A stretch of DNA of 64,000 bases from Nocardioides lacusdianchii. Its GTDB lineage: Bacteria > Actinomycetota > Actinomycetes > Propionibacteriales > Nocardioidaceae. Shown here piece after piece: positions 15,937 to 25,151 of the stretch (the stretch's first letter is position 1; each line of letters starts with the position of its first letter). Position numbers and translations under genes: made by a program. The notes under the pieces were generated by a model. The model saw nothing but the letters and a program-made list of their open reading frames with translations, was not told where the DNA came from and made no database searches. The stretch lies in the NCBI RefSeq assembly GCF_020102855.1, contig NZ_JADHZD010000003.1, positions 248,001-312,000 on the forward strand, in the 5' to 3' direction.

Positions 15937-17109
15937 CTACGCCCCCGTCAGGGGCTCGGCGGCACGAGGGTCGGCAGCGGTCTCGCGGAACGCCCTGAGG
16001 CGGTCGGCGGTCAGCACCTCGGAGATCTCGGCCGAGTTGTTCCACACGCAGCCGAACCACACGTTCGGGGTGCTGAACATCGCCTCACCGACGTCGAGCA
16101 GGGTGCGGTAGGAGTAGCCGTTGTACTCCCCGACGCCCAGCGGGAGGTCGTACCCGCGCGAGCGCACGTAGTCGGCGAGCGCCGGGATCCGCGCGGCGGG
16201 CTTGGCGGCGCCGGGCGAGGCCATCGTCCCGGCCTCGTAGGTGTCGATCGCGACGTACTGCCAGAGCTCGAAGAGCTCCTCGTCGCAGAACTGCTCGAAC
16301 TCGTCGATCCGGTTGTCGAGCAGCCACCCGTTGAGGATCGGGCCCACGCGGACCTCGTCGCGACGGAAGATCGACAGCAGGCGACGGCTCATCGCCGTGT
16401 ACTGCGCGCCCGTCATGTCCTTGTAGGGCTCGTGCCAGACCGTGACGGCCGTGGGCAGGCCGTACGACGCCAGCTGTGCGGCCGCGGCCGTCGCGACCGC
16501 GTCGTACCTGCCCGCGGCGGCACCTGAGGCGTCGCCACCGACCTTGTAGGAGATCACCGGGAGCATCCCGTCGGCGTGCGCCTCCTCGACGAGGCGGATC
16601 TGGTTGGACGCACCGGCGGCGAGGTCGGCGAAGATGCGGCGTGACCCGAGCGCGACCCCGACCTCGGCAGTCCGCCGGTCCCAGAGGTCGGCGGGGGCGT
16701 TCATGCCGATGAGGGGACCGTTGCCGATCGCTGGGGCGTCGGTCGTGCTGCCCGCGACCTCGTAGTCGACGCGGTCGCGGTAGCGGGTGCCGTCGACGCG
16801 GACCGAGCCGATCACGACCTGGCCACCGCCGACCCTCGGCGCCGCGGTCCAGGTCTGCGTGCGCGAGGTGCTCGCGATGCGGGTCCAGGTGGTTCCACTG
16901 AGGTCCCACACGCTCACGCGGCGCACGGTGTCGGGGTCGAGGGTGATGCGCAGGACGAGCGGCGTCCCGAGGGTGACGACGGGGGCGTCGAGGACGGCGG
17001 ACAGGCCGGGTGAGGCGAGGGCGGGGCCGATGCCCGCCCCGACCAGTGCGGCGGCACCTCCGGAGGCGGCGATGCGCAGGGCGGAGCGGCGAGACAGCGA
17101 AGTGGACAT
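15937..17109 (-). CDS. Tat-exported glycoside-hydrolase-like protein, paralog 2
   Basis: A 390-residue paralog of the 14517 product with the same order of parts: Tat signal SRRSALRIAASGG (residues 6-18), an Ig-like N-terminal domain to about residue 120, then the hydrolase-like domain from about 132. The catalytic-type motifs are VWHEPYKDM with Glu227 and GVGEYNGYS with Glu328. Other shared landmarks are LIGM, RRIFADLA, MLPVISYKVGGD and VGPILNGWLLDN. ATG at 17109 is preceded by AAAGG seven bases upstream. The two genes are separated by 247 bases and each has a TTTGGG-type site roughly 190 bases upstream, suggesting the promoter was duplicated too. Confidence 0.75.
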   Translation of the reverse strand: MSTSLSRRSALRIAASGGAAALVGAGIGPALASPGLSAVLDAPVVTLGTPLVLRITLDPDTVRRVSVWDLSGTTWTRIASTSRTQTWTAAPRVGGGQVVIGSVRVDGTRYRDRVDYEVAGSTTDAPAIGNGPLIGMNAPADLWDRRTAEVGVALGSRRIFADLAAGASNQIRLVEEAHADGMLPVISYKVGGDASGAAAGRYDAVATAAAAQLASYGLPTAVTVWHEPYKDMTGAQYTAMSRRLLSIFRRDEVRVGPILNGWLLDNRIDEFEQFCDEELFELWQYVAIDTYEAGTMASPGAAKPAARIPALADYVRSRGYDLPLGVGEYNGYSYRTLLDVGEAMFSTPNVWFGCVWNNSAEISEVLTADRLRAFRETAADPRAAEPLTGA

Positions 17110-17300
17110 GGGTGGGCCTTTCGGTGGGCCGCGCAGCAGCCGGGTCTCACGAGCCGCGCGCCCGAACGGGGGTGGTCCACCGTCACGACGGGGGGCAGCG
17201 ACGGGGTGCCCGGGGGCTCCGACGAGCCCCGGCGGACCCCGCGACGGTAGGTGAGCCCTGCCACGGATGTCACGGGTCCGACCCCGAATCGACCCCGAGT

Positions 17301-17319
17301 TACCCAACCTGAGGGATGG
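17301..17319 (-). promoter_or_regulatory. Possible weak TTTGGG-type site
   Basis: On the minus strand the site reads CCATCCCTCAGGTTGGGTA, sharing CCATCCC and TGGGTA with the site at 6889-6907. It lies about 190 bases upstream of the ATG at 17109, matching the position of the 15873-15896 palindrome before its paralog. The central bases differ from the other copies, so this is the weakest member of the set within the polysaccharide genes. Confidence 0.25.
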
Positions 17320-17324
17320 CAGCG

Positions 17325-17364
17325 CGACGAGGGCCGCGGACCTCCGGGTCCGCGGCCCTCGTCG
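17325..17364 (-). terminator. 18-bp perfect hairpin after the giant secreted protein gene
   Basis: Arms CGACGAGGGCCGCGGACC and GGTCCGCGGCCCTCGTCG pair perfectly over 18 bases with a four-base loop. It starts 11 bases past the stop codon of the leftward 17376 gene, so it most likely ends that transcript. There is no T-run, as is common for actinomycete terminators. The symmetric stem could also stop readthrough from the other side. Confidence 0.75.
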
Positions 17365-17375
17365 TGGGGCAGGCG

Positions 17376-20300
17376 TCAGGTGAGCGTCACCGTCCGCGTC
17401 ACCGTGGTGGTCCGCCCCCAGTTGTCCGTCGCGACGAGCGTGATGGTGTAGGTGCCCGCGGCGGCGTACACGTGGCTCTGGGTGTTGGTCGACGTGGTGA
17501 CGGTGTCCCCCGTCCCGTCGCCCCACTTCCAGGTGTAGCTGCGGATGCCGCCGTCGGCGTCGACGGTGCCGGCGCTGCTGACCGAGCAGGTCCGGACAAC
17601 GCACGTGGGCTGGTTGAAGACCACGACCGGTCCGGCGTTGCCGCCCGGCTCCGCCGCCGTGGTCACCGAGGTCGTGACCGAGCTGCTGGCCCGCCCCCAC
17701 TTGTCGAGCACCCGCAGGCTCACCGTGTAGGTGCCCGACGTCGGGAAGACGTGGGACTGATTGGCCGACGTGCCCGTGGTGTCCGGGGTCCCGTCACCCC
17801 AGCTCCACACGTAGTTGCGGATGGCGTCGCCGGACGCGGTGTCCGGGTCACTGCTGCCTGCAGCGCTCATCGTGCACGTGGTGTTGCTCGTGGTGCAGGT
17901 GCCCGAGGCGATGACGGCCGTCGGGGCGGTGTTGGTCGTCGGCTCCTCGATCGTGATGATCCGGGTGGCCGTGGCCGATCGACCCCAGACGTCGGTCACT
18001 GTGAGGGTCACCGTGTAGGTGCCGACCGCGGCGTAGGTCCGTGAGGGGTTGGTCGCCGTGCTCGTGCCGCCGTCTCCGAACGTCCACGCGTAGCGGATGG
18101 AGTCACCATCCGGGTCGGCGGTGCCGGCGCTGTTCATCTGACAGACCGTGAAGGAGGTGCAGGCCGCCGTGAAGGTGGCCGTGGGCGCCGCGTTGCCGGC
18201 CGGCTCGGACAGGTTGACCGTGCGAGTGGTCGACGCCGCCCTGCCCCAGCCGTCCGTCGCGGTCAGCGTGATCGTGTAGCTGCCGGCCGCGGCGTAGACG
18301 TGCGCCGAAGGAGTGGCGCCCGTGCTGAGTGCCGTGCCGTCACCCCAGTTCCACGAGTAGTTGATCGAGTCCCCGGCGTTGGGGTCGGCTGTGCCCTGGC
18401 TGCTCACCGAGCAGGTCAGGCCGGTGCAGCTCTGGACGAACGTCGGCACCGGAGCGCTGTTGCCCGCGGGCTCCGCGATCGTGACCTCCTGCGGCTCGGA
18501 CGTGTGCGTGACCTGCCACTCGTCGCGGACCGTCAGGGTCACCAGGAACGTCCCGGGCGAGCTGTAGGTCCTCGTCGGCAGCGGGCCGCTGCCGTTGACG
18601 GTGGACCCCGTGCCTCCCAGGTTCCACGAGTACGTCAGCGAGGCGGCGTTCTCGTCGGTGGAGCCCCGGCCGTCGAAGGTGCAGACGTTCTGGTTGCACG
18701 TGTAGGTGAAGCTGGCCACCGGCGGGTTGTTGGCGGGTGAGGTGACGACGATGCCCGTCGACGTCTTTGGCGGGTCCATGACCTGGTCGTTGACGTCGAC
18801 CGACCGGACGATGACGCTGTAGGTCCCGGGCGGGATGACCGGCGTCGTGTAGGAGTAGTTCGACCCCACGCTGCCGGGGCTGTTGAGGAACGCGTTGCGG
18901 AAGCTCGGGTTGGTGCTGGTGAACGTCCCGGAGCCGCTCATGTACTGACCCTGCTCGTTGACGACGGCGACCTGGACGGCCGCGATGCTGGCGAACGCGT
19001 CGTCGGCGTCCTCGGCTCGACCGTTGATCACGATCCGCCCGTCGCTGAACGTGGCGTTGTCCGAGGGCTGCGCCAGCGTCTCGTTCAGCGTCGGCAGGCC
19101 GTCGCCCGGGTAGACCCGGTAGCCGGCCGTGGCCGCGCTGGGGTCCTGCTGTCCCCTGGTGTCGAACGCGATGGCCGTGAAGCGCCAGTCACCTCCGGTC
19201 GGGAGCGTGATGGGCGGCAACGACCAGGCCGTGGACGTCGCGTTGGCCGGGGCGAGGTCGGCGTTGCGATAGGCGATGGTGGCCGAGGTCGTGCCGTTGG
19301 CTTGCAGGTAGCGTCCGGTGTCGCGGTCCTGCAGCGACACCCGCACGCTCTCGACCCCGATGTCGTCGGTGGCCGTGCCTGCCAGGTTGACCGTCAGTGA
19401 CTTGTCGGTCGGCGCGACGAACGCCATGGTGGCGTTCGGCGGCAGGTCCCCGGCGAACTGGGCGTTGACCGTCAGGCGGCCCTGGTTGGTCGAGGACGTG
19501 GTCAGGTCCTGGTCGTCGGTGGCACGCACGGTGAAGCTGTAGGTGCCTGCCGCGAGGTCGAACGGGGTCGTGTAGGTCCAGTTGTAGTTGGCACCGGCGA
19601 TGTTCACCGGTGAGACCCGGCAGTTGCCGGCCTGGCCGACACCCCAGGTGCAGTCGTTGCGGAGGGCCTCCCCGGTGGAGCTGTTGCGCAGGGTGATCGT
19701 GACGTCCTTCAGCCCTTCGTCGTCCGACGCGGTGCCGGCGAAGGTCACGCGTCCACCGGGCTCGACCGTGATGGCGGGTACCGCGAAGGGCGGCGTCATC
19801 GGGACCGGGTCCGTGACCGTCACCGTGGGCGCCACCGCGCTGGAGTCGACGAGCCAGGTGCGGACGTCACTTCGCAGGTCGGACTGACCGGCGCTGTCGA
19901 CGGCTGTGGCACTGCCGCGCCACTCACCCTCGGAGGGCACCGTCAGCTCGTAGGACCAGGTCGCCGCCGTGGCACCGATGACGTCGGGGGTGGCGCGGAA
20001 GGTGTTATAGATCGCACCCACCGTGCCGTCGTTCTGCAGGTAGCGGCCCTGCGCGTCCTGGAAGAAGAGCGTGATCGAGTTGACGCCGTTGTCGTCGCTG
20101 GCGGTCCCGGTCACGGTGAAGGTGGTGGAGGACTGGATCCCGGACGGCCCGCTGATGCTGGTCGTCGGGGTCTGGTCGTCGAGACCGAAGGACTCGATCC
20201 TCTTGCTGGCCCTGGTGGAGTCACCCGTGCCGCCGGTTGCCGCCGTGAACGCCTGCGCCCAGACCGTCAGGTTCCGGTTCGTGGTGATGCTCGTGGCGGG

Positions 20301-23300
20301 CACGGTCACGCGCCAGGTCCGGGTGGTTCCCGTGCCCGGGTCGAGCGTGGCGTTGAGGGTGTTGGCGGCGCTTCCGAACGTGGTGAACGCGCCTCCGGCG
20401 TCCTGGAGCGACTGGTTGTTGTTCCGGTCCTGGACCTGCACCTGCACGCGCCCGACGGTGCCGGTCGCCACCCGCGCGGTGCCCGTGATCTCGAACTCGG
20501 TGCTGTTGGCGACGACCCGGCCCTCGATCGGAGCGGTGATCGTCGTGTCCGGGGCCGGCACCGGGAACGGCACGCTGTTGAAGTCGAAGAACGCGACCCG
20601 GCCGGTGTTCACGCCTCCCTTCCACGCCCCGTCACCACCGACGAACAGGCCGCGGGACGTGGCCTCCATGGCCTTGTCGCCCTCGAACGAGTTCGAGCCG
20701 TCGAGCGGGTTCCACTCCAGCGACTTGCCGTCGACGGGGTTGATCGCGGCGATGTGCTCGCGGCGGACCACCTGGTCGCCGAGGCCGTAGCCCGACAGTC
20801 CCTGACCCCAGCCGTAGCCGACGTTGTCGAGCCCCGGCCACGGGTCGTCGGCCGTCGGCGACTCGATAAAGTTGAAGTGGCCCCCGAGGTAGACCGCGGT
20901 CTCGGTGATGGCCACCGAGTAGATGCTGTCGAAGGCCCGGGAGATCCACAGCGGCTGCACGTCGGAGTCCTGGAGCGAGCTGGCGTCCAACGGGTAGGCG
21001 ACGGCGGTGTCCTGGATCGGCGGCCGGTCGCCACCCGACCCGCTGGTCACCACGAAGTAGGAGTCGTCAGGCGCGATGTCACCGGCATAGATCCGGGTGA
21101 CGCCACCGACGACCGGCAGGTAGTCGTCCCACAGGGTGCTGCGCCAGGGCAGCAGCTCCTTGGTGGCGGTGTCGATGATGCCCATGCCCAGACGGTCCTG
21201 GCCGTCGATCTGGCGTCCGGTGTGGACGACCAGCAGCTTGGTCCCGTCGTGGGTCAGCTTCAGCTGCGGCACGCCGAGCTGTCCGTTGGTGCCGATGCCG
21301 CCCGCCAGCTGGTTGTCGAAGGCCTGGTCGACGACGCCCGACGCGGCATTGACCGCCGCGAGCCCCGTGCGCAGGACCCCGTTGACGCGGGTGTACCTGC
21401 CACCGACGTAGAGCGTGCTGTTGGAGGCGGCCAGCGACTGGACCTGGTTGTTGGTGTTGTTGGTGAACCCGAACGTCGACAGCGGCGCACCGGTGGTGAG
21501 GTTGAGGCTGGCGACCTTCTGCCTGGTGACTCCGTTGACGGTGTTGAACGAGCCACCGACGAACAGCTTGGTGCCGTCCGGCGAGGCCTCGACCGCGTTC
21601 ACCCCGCCGTTGAACGTGGGGCGGAAGCTCGTGTCGATCAGTCCGGTCTGGAGGTTGTAGCTCGCCAGGCCCGCCTGGTTGATCGTCGTCGTCGGCGCGA
21701 TGGTGTTGGCGAGGGACGTGAAGTTGCCGGCGATGAACACCCGGTTGAGCGACGGGATGACCTCGATGTCCCAGATCTCGCCGTTGTTGATGCGCGGAGT
21801 GTTGGTCCGCGGCCGGTCCGGGACCAGACGGTTGTGCCCCGGGACCGGCTGGCCACCGACGCTGCCGCCCACCACCGGGTTCGCGGTCCTGGTGGCCGGC
21901 GTGGACACCGCGCCCTGGTCGTCGGTCACGGTGAGGGTGATCGTCTTCGCGCCGCCGGTGGCGTACGTGTGGGTCGTCGACACGCCGGTGCCGGTCGTGC
22001 CGTCACCGAAGTCCCATGCGTACGACGCGATGGTGCCCGGTGCTGTGTCGCTCGAGCCGGAGGCGTCGACCGTGCACGTGGCCGCGGGGCAGCTCACGGT
22101 GAACGAGGCCACCGGCGACACGTTGGGGTTGGACAGCGGGTCGGGCCTCAGCACGACCGTCCACATGGTGGCCTTGCCCGACGAGGCGTTCGCCGTCGCC
22201 GTGCGAGCCGGCGAGGCACCGGCGGTGGCCGGGGCGCCCTGGTCGGACGCGACGGACGTGATCCTGCCGGTTCCGGTCCCGACGGCGGTGCTGCGCGCGG
22301 TCTGGCCGGCGGGCAGCGCCCACGACGTGGTGCCCGAGGACTTGTCGGCCCAGTAGGAGACCACCCACGACCCGTCCTGGCTCACCTGGGCACCGGGTGT
22401 GGTGTGCGTCGCGCGGAAGGTCGACTCGGCGAGGGACGCGAAGGTCCCGACCGGGTTGTCGACGGCCGTCCCGTCGTAGGCGAGGAGGGTGAGCGTCGAC
22501 TTGGCCGTGGCGGAGAAGGTGACGGCCGCGTTGCGTCCGGCGTCGTTGGCCGCCGCGACCCGGCTGTAAAGCGTGGTCTCGGTGTCCGTGTCGACGCGCC
22601 GGCTGACGAACGTCCAGCCCTCGGGCGGCGACGTCAGCGCTCCGGCGATGTTGCTGGTGACGAAGAGCAGCATGCCGTCCGTCTCCCGCACCGAGGCCGG
22701 GATGGTCACCCGGGCGGTGGTCTGGTTCCACGACGTCTCCGCGGCAGCGCGGAACGCGATGCTGTCGCCGTCGGTGCCTCCGCCGCCGACGACGGGCTCG
22801 GCGGCGCGCGTCACGGGGGCCGAGACCGCACCTTCGTCGTCGGTCACCCGGAGGGTGATCGTCTTGGTCCCGCCGGTCGCATAGGTGCGGGTGGCGGACA
22901 GGCCGGTGCCCGTGGTGCCGTCGCCGAAGTCCCAGGCGTAGGACGCGACCGTGCCCGGCGCGGTGTCGGTCGAACCGGACCCGTCGACCGTGCAGGTGGC
23001 GCCCGCGCAGCTGACCGTGAAGGACGCGACCGGCGCGACGTTGGTGTCCTCGGACTGGTCGGCCTGGAGGACGACGGTCCACATCGTGGCCTTCAGGCTC
23101 GCGACGACCGAGGTGGCCGCGACGCCCGCGCTGGCGCCGGCCGCCGACGGGGCGCCGGGGTCGGTGGCCATGGAGGTGATGCGTCCGTTGCCGCTGCCGA
23201 GGGCGATGCTGCGACGGGTCTGGCCGGCTGGGGTCGCCCAGCCGACGTCGCTCGACCCGGACTTCTCGGCCCAGTAGGACACCACCATCGACCCGTCCTC

Positions 23301-23804
23301 GGCGACGGTGGCGCCCGGCGTCGTGTGGGTGGCGCGCGACGTGGTCTCAGCGGCCGAGGCGACCAGCGCCACCGGGTCCGCGGCGGTGCCGTCGTAGGCG
23401 AGCAGGGTGAGCGTCGCCTTGGTCGCAGCGGTGAACGTGACAGCCGCGTTGCGCCCGGCGTCGTTCGCCGCCGCGACCCTGCTGTAGAGCGTGGTCTGGG
23501 TGTCGCTCCCCGCCTGCCGGGTGCCCTCGAGGGTCCAGCCGTCCGGTGGGGTGGCGATCGCGTTCGCGACGTTGGTGGTGACGAACAGGAGCATCCCGTC
23601 GGACTCCTGCACCTCTGCGGGGATGGTGACGCGGGCGGTGGAGACGTTGGCCGCCACCTGCGCGGAGGCGCGGAAGGCGATCACGTCGGCCGCGGCCGAC
23701 GGTGGGGCCAGGGCCAGCACGCCCAGGAGGGTCGAGACGAGTGTCCCCACCGCCGCCATCACCACTGCTCGGCGGGAGCGCTGCCCCGACTGCGATGCGT
23801 TCAT
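17376..23804 (-). CDS. Giant secreted propeller/PKD/Ig-like protein (2142 residues)
   Basis: A 2142-residue exported protein. Signal peptide: SRRAVVMAAVGTLVSTLLGVL with cleavage near residue 39. Module 1 (about 41-246) and module 2 (about 348-552) are copies of an unassigned 200-residue domain with HTTP, SYWA(E/D)KS and MWTVVL landmarks, each followed by a PKD domain (about 255-340, 560-645). A propeller with DUF5122-like repeats follows (about 665-1120; FIAGNFTS, LFVGGSFNTVNG, LYVGGRYTRVNG). Then come five Ig-like repeats sharing a QDxxGRYLQxxGT-type strand, and five more PKD domains to the end. Every PKD domain carries a paired cysteine. No LPXTG or other anchor is visible, so it is released or held by binding. 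ATG at 23804 has AGGGG upstream. A surface or matrix adhesion role is inferred. Confidence 0.85.
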   Translation of the reverse strand: MNASQSGQRSRRAVVMAAVGTLVSTLLGVLALAPPSAAADVIAFRASAQVAANVSTARVTIPAEVQESDGMLLFVTTNVANAIATPPDGWTLEGTRQAGSDTQTTLYSRVAAANDAGRNAAVTFTAATKATLTLLAYDGTAADPVALVASAAETTSRATHTTPGATVAEDGSMVVSYWAEKSGSSDVGWATPAGQTRRSIALGSGNGRITSMATDPGAPSAAGASAGVAATSVVASLKATMWTVVLQADQSEDTNVAPVASFTVSCAGATCTVDGSGSTDTAPGTVASYAWDFGDGTTGTGLSATRTYATGGTKTITLRVTDDEGAVSAPVTRAAEPVVGGGGTDGDSIAFRAAAETSWNQTTARVTIPASVRETDGMLLFVTSNIAGALTSPPEGWTFVSRRVDTDTETTLYSRVAAANDAGRNAAVTFSATAKSTLTLLAYDGTAVDNPVGTFASLAESTFRATHTTPGAQVSQDGSWVVSYWADKSSGTTSWALPAGQTARSTAVGTGTGRITSVASDQGAPATAGASPARTATANASSGKATMWTVVLRPDPLSNPNVSPVASFTVSCPAATCTVDASGSSDTAPGTIASYAWDFGDGTTGTGVSTTHTYATGGAKTITLTVTDDQGAVSTPATRTANPVVGGSVGGQPVPGHNRLVPDRPRTNTPRINNGEIWDIEVIPSLNRVFIAGNFTSLANTIAPTTTINQAGLASYNLQTGLIDTSFRPTFNGGVNAVEASPDGTKLFVGGSFNTVNGVTRQKVASLNLTTGAPLSTFGFTNNTNNQVQSLAASNSTLYVGGRYTRVNGVLRTGLAAVNAASGVVDQAFDNQLAGGIGTNGQLGVPQLKLTHDGTKLLVVHTGRQIDGQDRLGMGIIDTATKELLPWRSTLWDDYLPVVGGVTRIYAGDIAPDDSYFVVTSGSGGDRPPIQDTAVAYPLDASSLQDSDVQPLWISRAFDSIYSVAITETAVYLGGHFNFIESPTADDPWPGLDNVGYGWGQGLSGYGLGDQVVRREHIAAINPVDGKSLEWNPLDGSNSFEGDKAMEATSRGLFVGGDGAWKGGVNTGRVAFFDFNSVPFPVPAPDTTITAPIEGRVVANSTEFEITGTARVATGTVGRVQVQVQDRNNNQSLQDAGGAFTTFGSAANTLNATLDPGTGTTRTWRVTVPATSITTNRNLTVWAQAFTAATGGTGDSTRASKRIESFGLDDQTPTTSISGPSGIQSSTTFTVTGTASDDNGVNSITLFFQDAQGRYLQNDGTVGAIYNTFRATPDVIGATAATWSYELTVPSEGEWRGSATAVDSAGQSDLRSDVRTWLVDSSAVAPTVTVTDPVPMTPPFAVPAITVEPGGRVTFAGTASDDEGLKDVTITLRNSSTGEALRNDCTWGVGQAGNCRVSPVNIAGANYNWTYTTPFDLAAGTYSFTVRATDDQDLTTSSTNQGRLTVNAQFAGDLPPNATMAFVAPTDKSLTVNLAGTATDDIGVESVRVSLQDRDTGRYLQANGTTSATIAYRNADLAPANATSTAWSLPPITLPTGGDWRFTAIAFDTRGQQDPSAATAGYRVYPGDGLPTLNETLAQPSDNATFSDGRIVINGRAEDADDAFASIAAVQVAVVNEQGQYMSGSGTFTSTNPSFRNAFLNSPGSVGSNYSYTTPVIPPGTYSVIVRSVDVNDQVMDPPKTSTGIVVTSPANNPPVASFTYTCNQNVCTFDGRGSTDENAASLTYSWNLGGTGSTVNGSGPLPTRTYSSPGTFLVTLTVRDEWQVTHTSEPQEVTIAEPAGNSAPVPTFVQSCTGLTCSVSSQGTADPNAGDSINYSWNWGDGTALSTGATPSAHVYAAAGSYTITLTATDGWGRAASTTRTVNLSEPAGNAAPTATFTAACTSFTVCQMNSAGTADPDGDSIRYAWTFGDGGTSTATNPSRTYAAVGTYTVTLTVTDVWGRSATATRIITIEEPTTNTAPTAVIASGTCTTSNTTCTMSAAGSSDPDTASGDAIRNYVWSWGDGTPDTTGTSANQSHVFPTSGTYTVSLRVLDKWGRASSSVTTSVTTAAEPGGNAGPVVVFNQPTCVVRTCSVSSAGTVDADGGIRSYTWKWGDGTGDTVTTSTNTQSHVYAAAGTYTITLVATDNWGRTTTVTRTVTLT

Positions 23805-24028
23805 GCCACTACCCCTAGGTGCCGTCCGGTCGCGAGCCCGCTGGCGGCACGACGTGTCGATTCGGGACATCTGTCGATGCGGAACGTATGGACGCACGCT
23901 CCGGCGCCGAGTGGCCCAGCGGAGTTATCACCGAAATGAGTGAGCCTGCCTGTCGAGCGCGGCCCCCTTCCCCCGGGCGGGGCTCAGATGGGGCCGACCG
24001 AACGGCGCACGGGACGGGGACGCTGCAG

Positions 24029-25087
24029 ATGACAGAGGTGCTCACGACGACGTTCGTGGCGATCGTGCTGGCCGGCTTCGTCGTCGGCATCGTCGTCGGC
24101 CTGACCGGGATGGGCGGTGGCGCGCTGATGACGCCCGCGCTGATCTTCCTCGGCGTGGGTGACGCCCCCACGGTGGTGACCGCCGACCTGACGGCGGCCG
24201 CGATCTACAAGACCGGCGGTGCGCTGGTGCACGAGCGCGAGGGATCGCCCGACCTCCGCCTCGCGGGGTGGCTGGTCCTCGGCTCGGTGCCGACGGCCCT
24301 GCTCGGCCCCCACCTGATCAGCTGGCTGGCACCTCCCGGCGACCTCGACCGCGTGCTCACGATGTGCATCGGCTTCGCACTGCTCTTCGCCGCCCTCACC
24401 TACGCCCTGCGCCTCTACCTCAACCTGCGGCGCATGCGCACCGGGGCGACGACCGTGTCGCACCCGACGGTGCGACCGCTCCCCACCCTCCTCGTCGGTG
24501 CGCTCGGCGGGCTCCTGGTCGGCATCACCAGCGTCGGCTCGGGGTCGGTGATCATGATCGCCCTGCTGATGCTCTACCCCGGTCTCGCGGCGGTGCGCCT
24601 CGTCGGCACCGACCTGGTGCAGGCCGTCCCCCTCGTGCTCGCGGCGGCGATCTCGAACATCGCCCTGCACGGCATCGACCTGGGCATCACCATCCCCCTC
24701 GTCCTCGGCTCCGTGCCCGGCACCGTGCTCGGCAGCCTCGCCGCGCCCCGGGTGCGGCAGTCCTTCGTGCGTCGCGGGATCGTGGTGGTGCTAACCATGT
24801 CGGGGGTCGCCCTCCTCGACAAGGCGGGCTGGTCGGTGCTCGGCGCCGGTGAGCACGACGTGCAGCCGATGACCGTCCTGCTCGTCGGTGTGGCCGTGCT
24901 CGTGCTCCTTCCGCTGGTGTGGGGACTGGTGCGGCACAGCGCCGGGCTCCCCGCGTTCGGGCCGCTCTCCGTCGACCAGGTCGAGGACCCCGACTACCGC
25001 CCGGGGGGCTGGCGCGACACCACCTACCCAAAGGTGGCGAGACCCCTGCACACGACTGCGACACGGGAGCACGACCCGGTCGAATGA
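24029..25087 (+). CDS. TauE/SafE-family (TSUP) membrane transporter
   Basis: A 352-residue protein with about eight transmembrane helices arranged as two homologous halves. The glycine-rich N-terminal signature VVGIVVGLTGMGGGALMTPAL and its echo GGLLVGITSVGSGSVIMIAL are typical of the sulfite exporter TauE/SafE family, which moves organic sulfonates, sulfite or related anions. Position next to a locus with several sulfotransferases makes a sulfur-related substrate attractive but unproven. The frame stays open upstream, but the ATG at 24029 starts just before the first helix and has GGGGA ten bases upstream. The C-terminal cytoplasmic tail (after residue about 310) is hydrophilic and not conserved in the family. 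Confidence 0.85.
   Translation: MTEVLTTTFVAIVLAGFVVGIVVGLTGMGGGALMTPALIFLGVGDAPTVVTADLTAAAIYKTGGALVHEREGSPDLRLAGWLVLGSVPTALLGPHLISWLAPPGDLDRVLTMCIGFALLFAALTYALRLYLNLRRMRTGATTVSHPTVRPLPTLLVGALGGLLVGITSVGSGSVIMIALLMLYPGLAAVRLVGTDLVQAVPLVLAAAISNIALHGIDLGITIPLVLGSVPGTVLGSLAAPRVRQSFVRRGIVVVLTMSGVALLDKAGWSVLGAGEHDVQPMTVLLVGVAVLVLLPLVWGLVRHSAGLPAFGPLSVDQVEDPDYRPGGWRDTTYPKVARPLHTTATREHDPVE
25021..25037. promoter_or_regulatory. Possible TTTGGG-type palindrome inside the TSUP gene end
   Basis: CACCT-N6-AGGTG with core ACCCAA resembles the other motif copies (minus strand CCACCTTTGGGTAGG). It lies within the coding end of the TSUP gene, 115 bases before the 25152 start, and in the opposite orientation to that gene. 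It may be chance. Confidence 0.2.
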
Positions 25088-25151
25088 CCCTGCTGAGGGC
25101 GTGCCGACCTTCGGCGTCCACGCGGCCCAGCCCACCTCGCAGGAGGTCCCC

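Noticed and set aside
23805..23822. CACCTAGGGGTAG on the minus strand as another regulatory motif copy
   Set aside because: The AGGGG is at the right distance to be the ribosome-binding site of the 23804 start, which explains it better.
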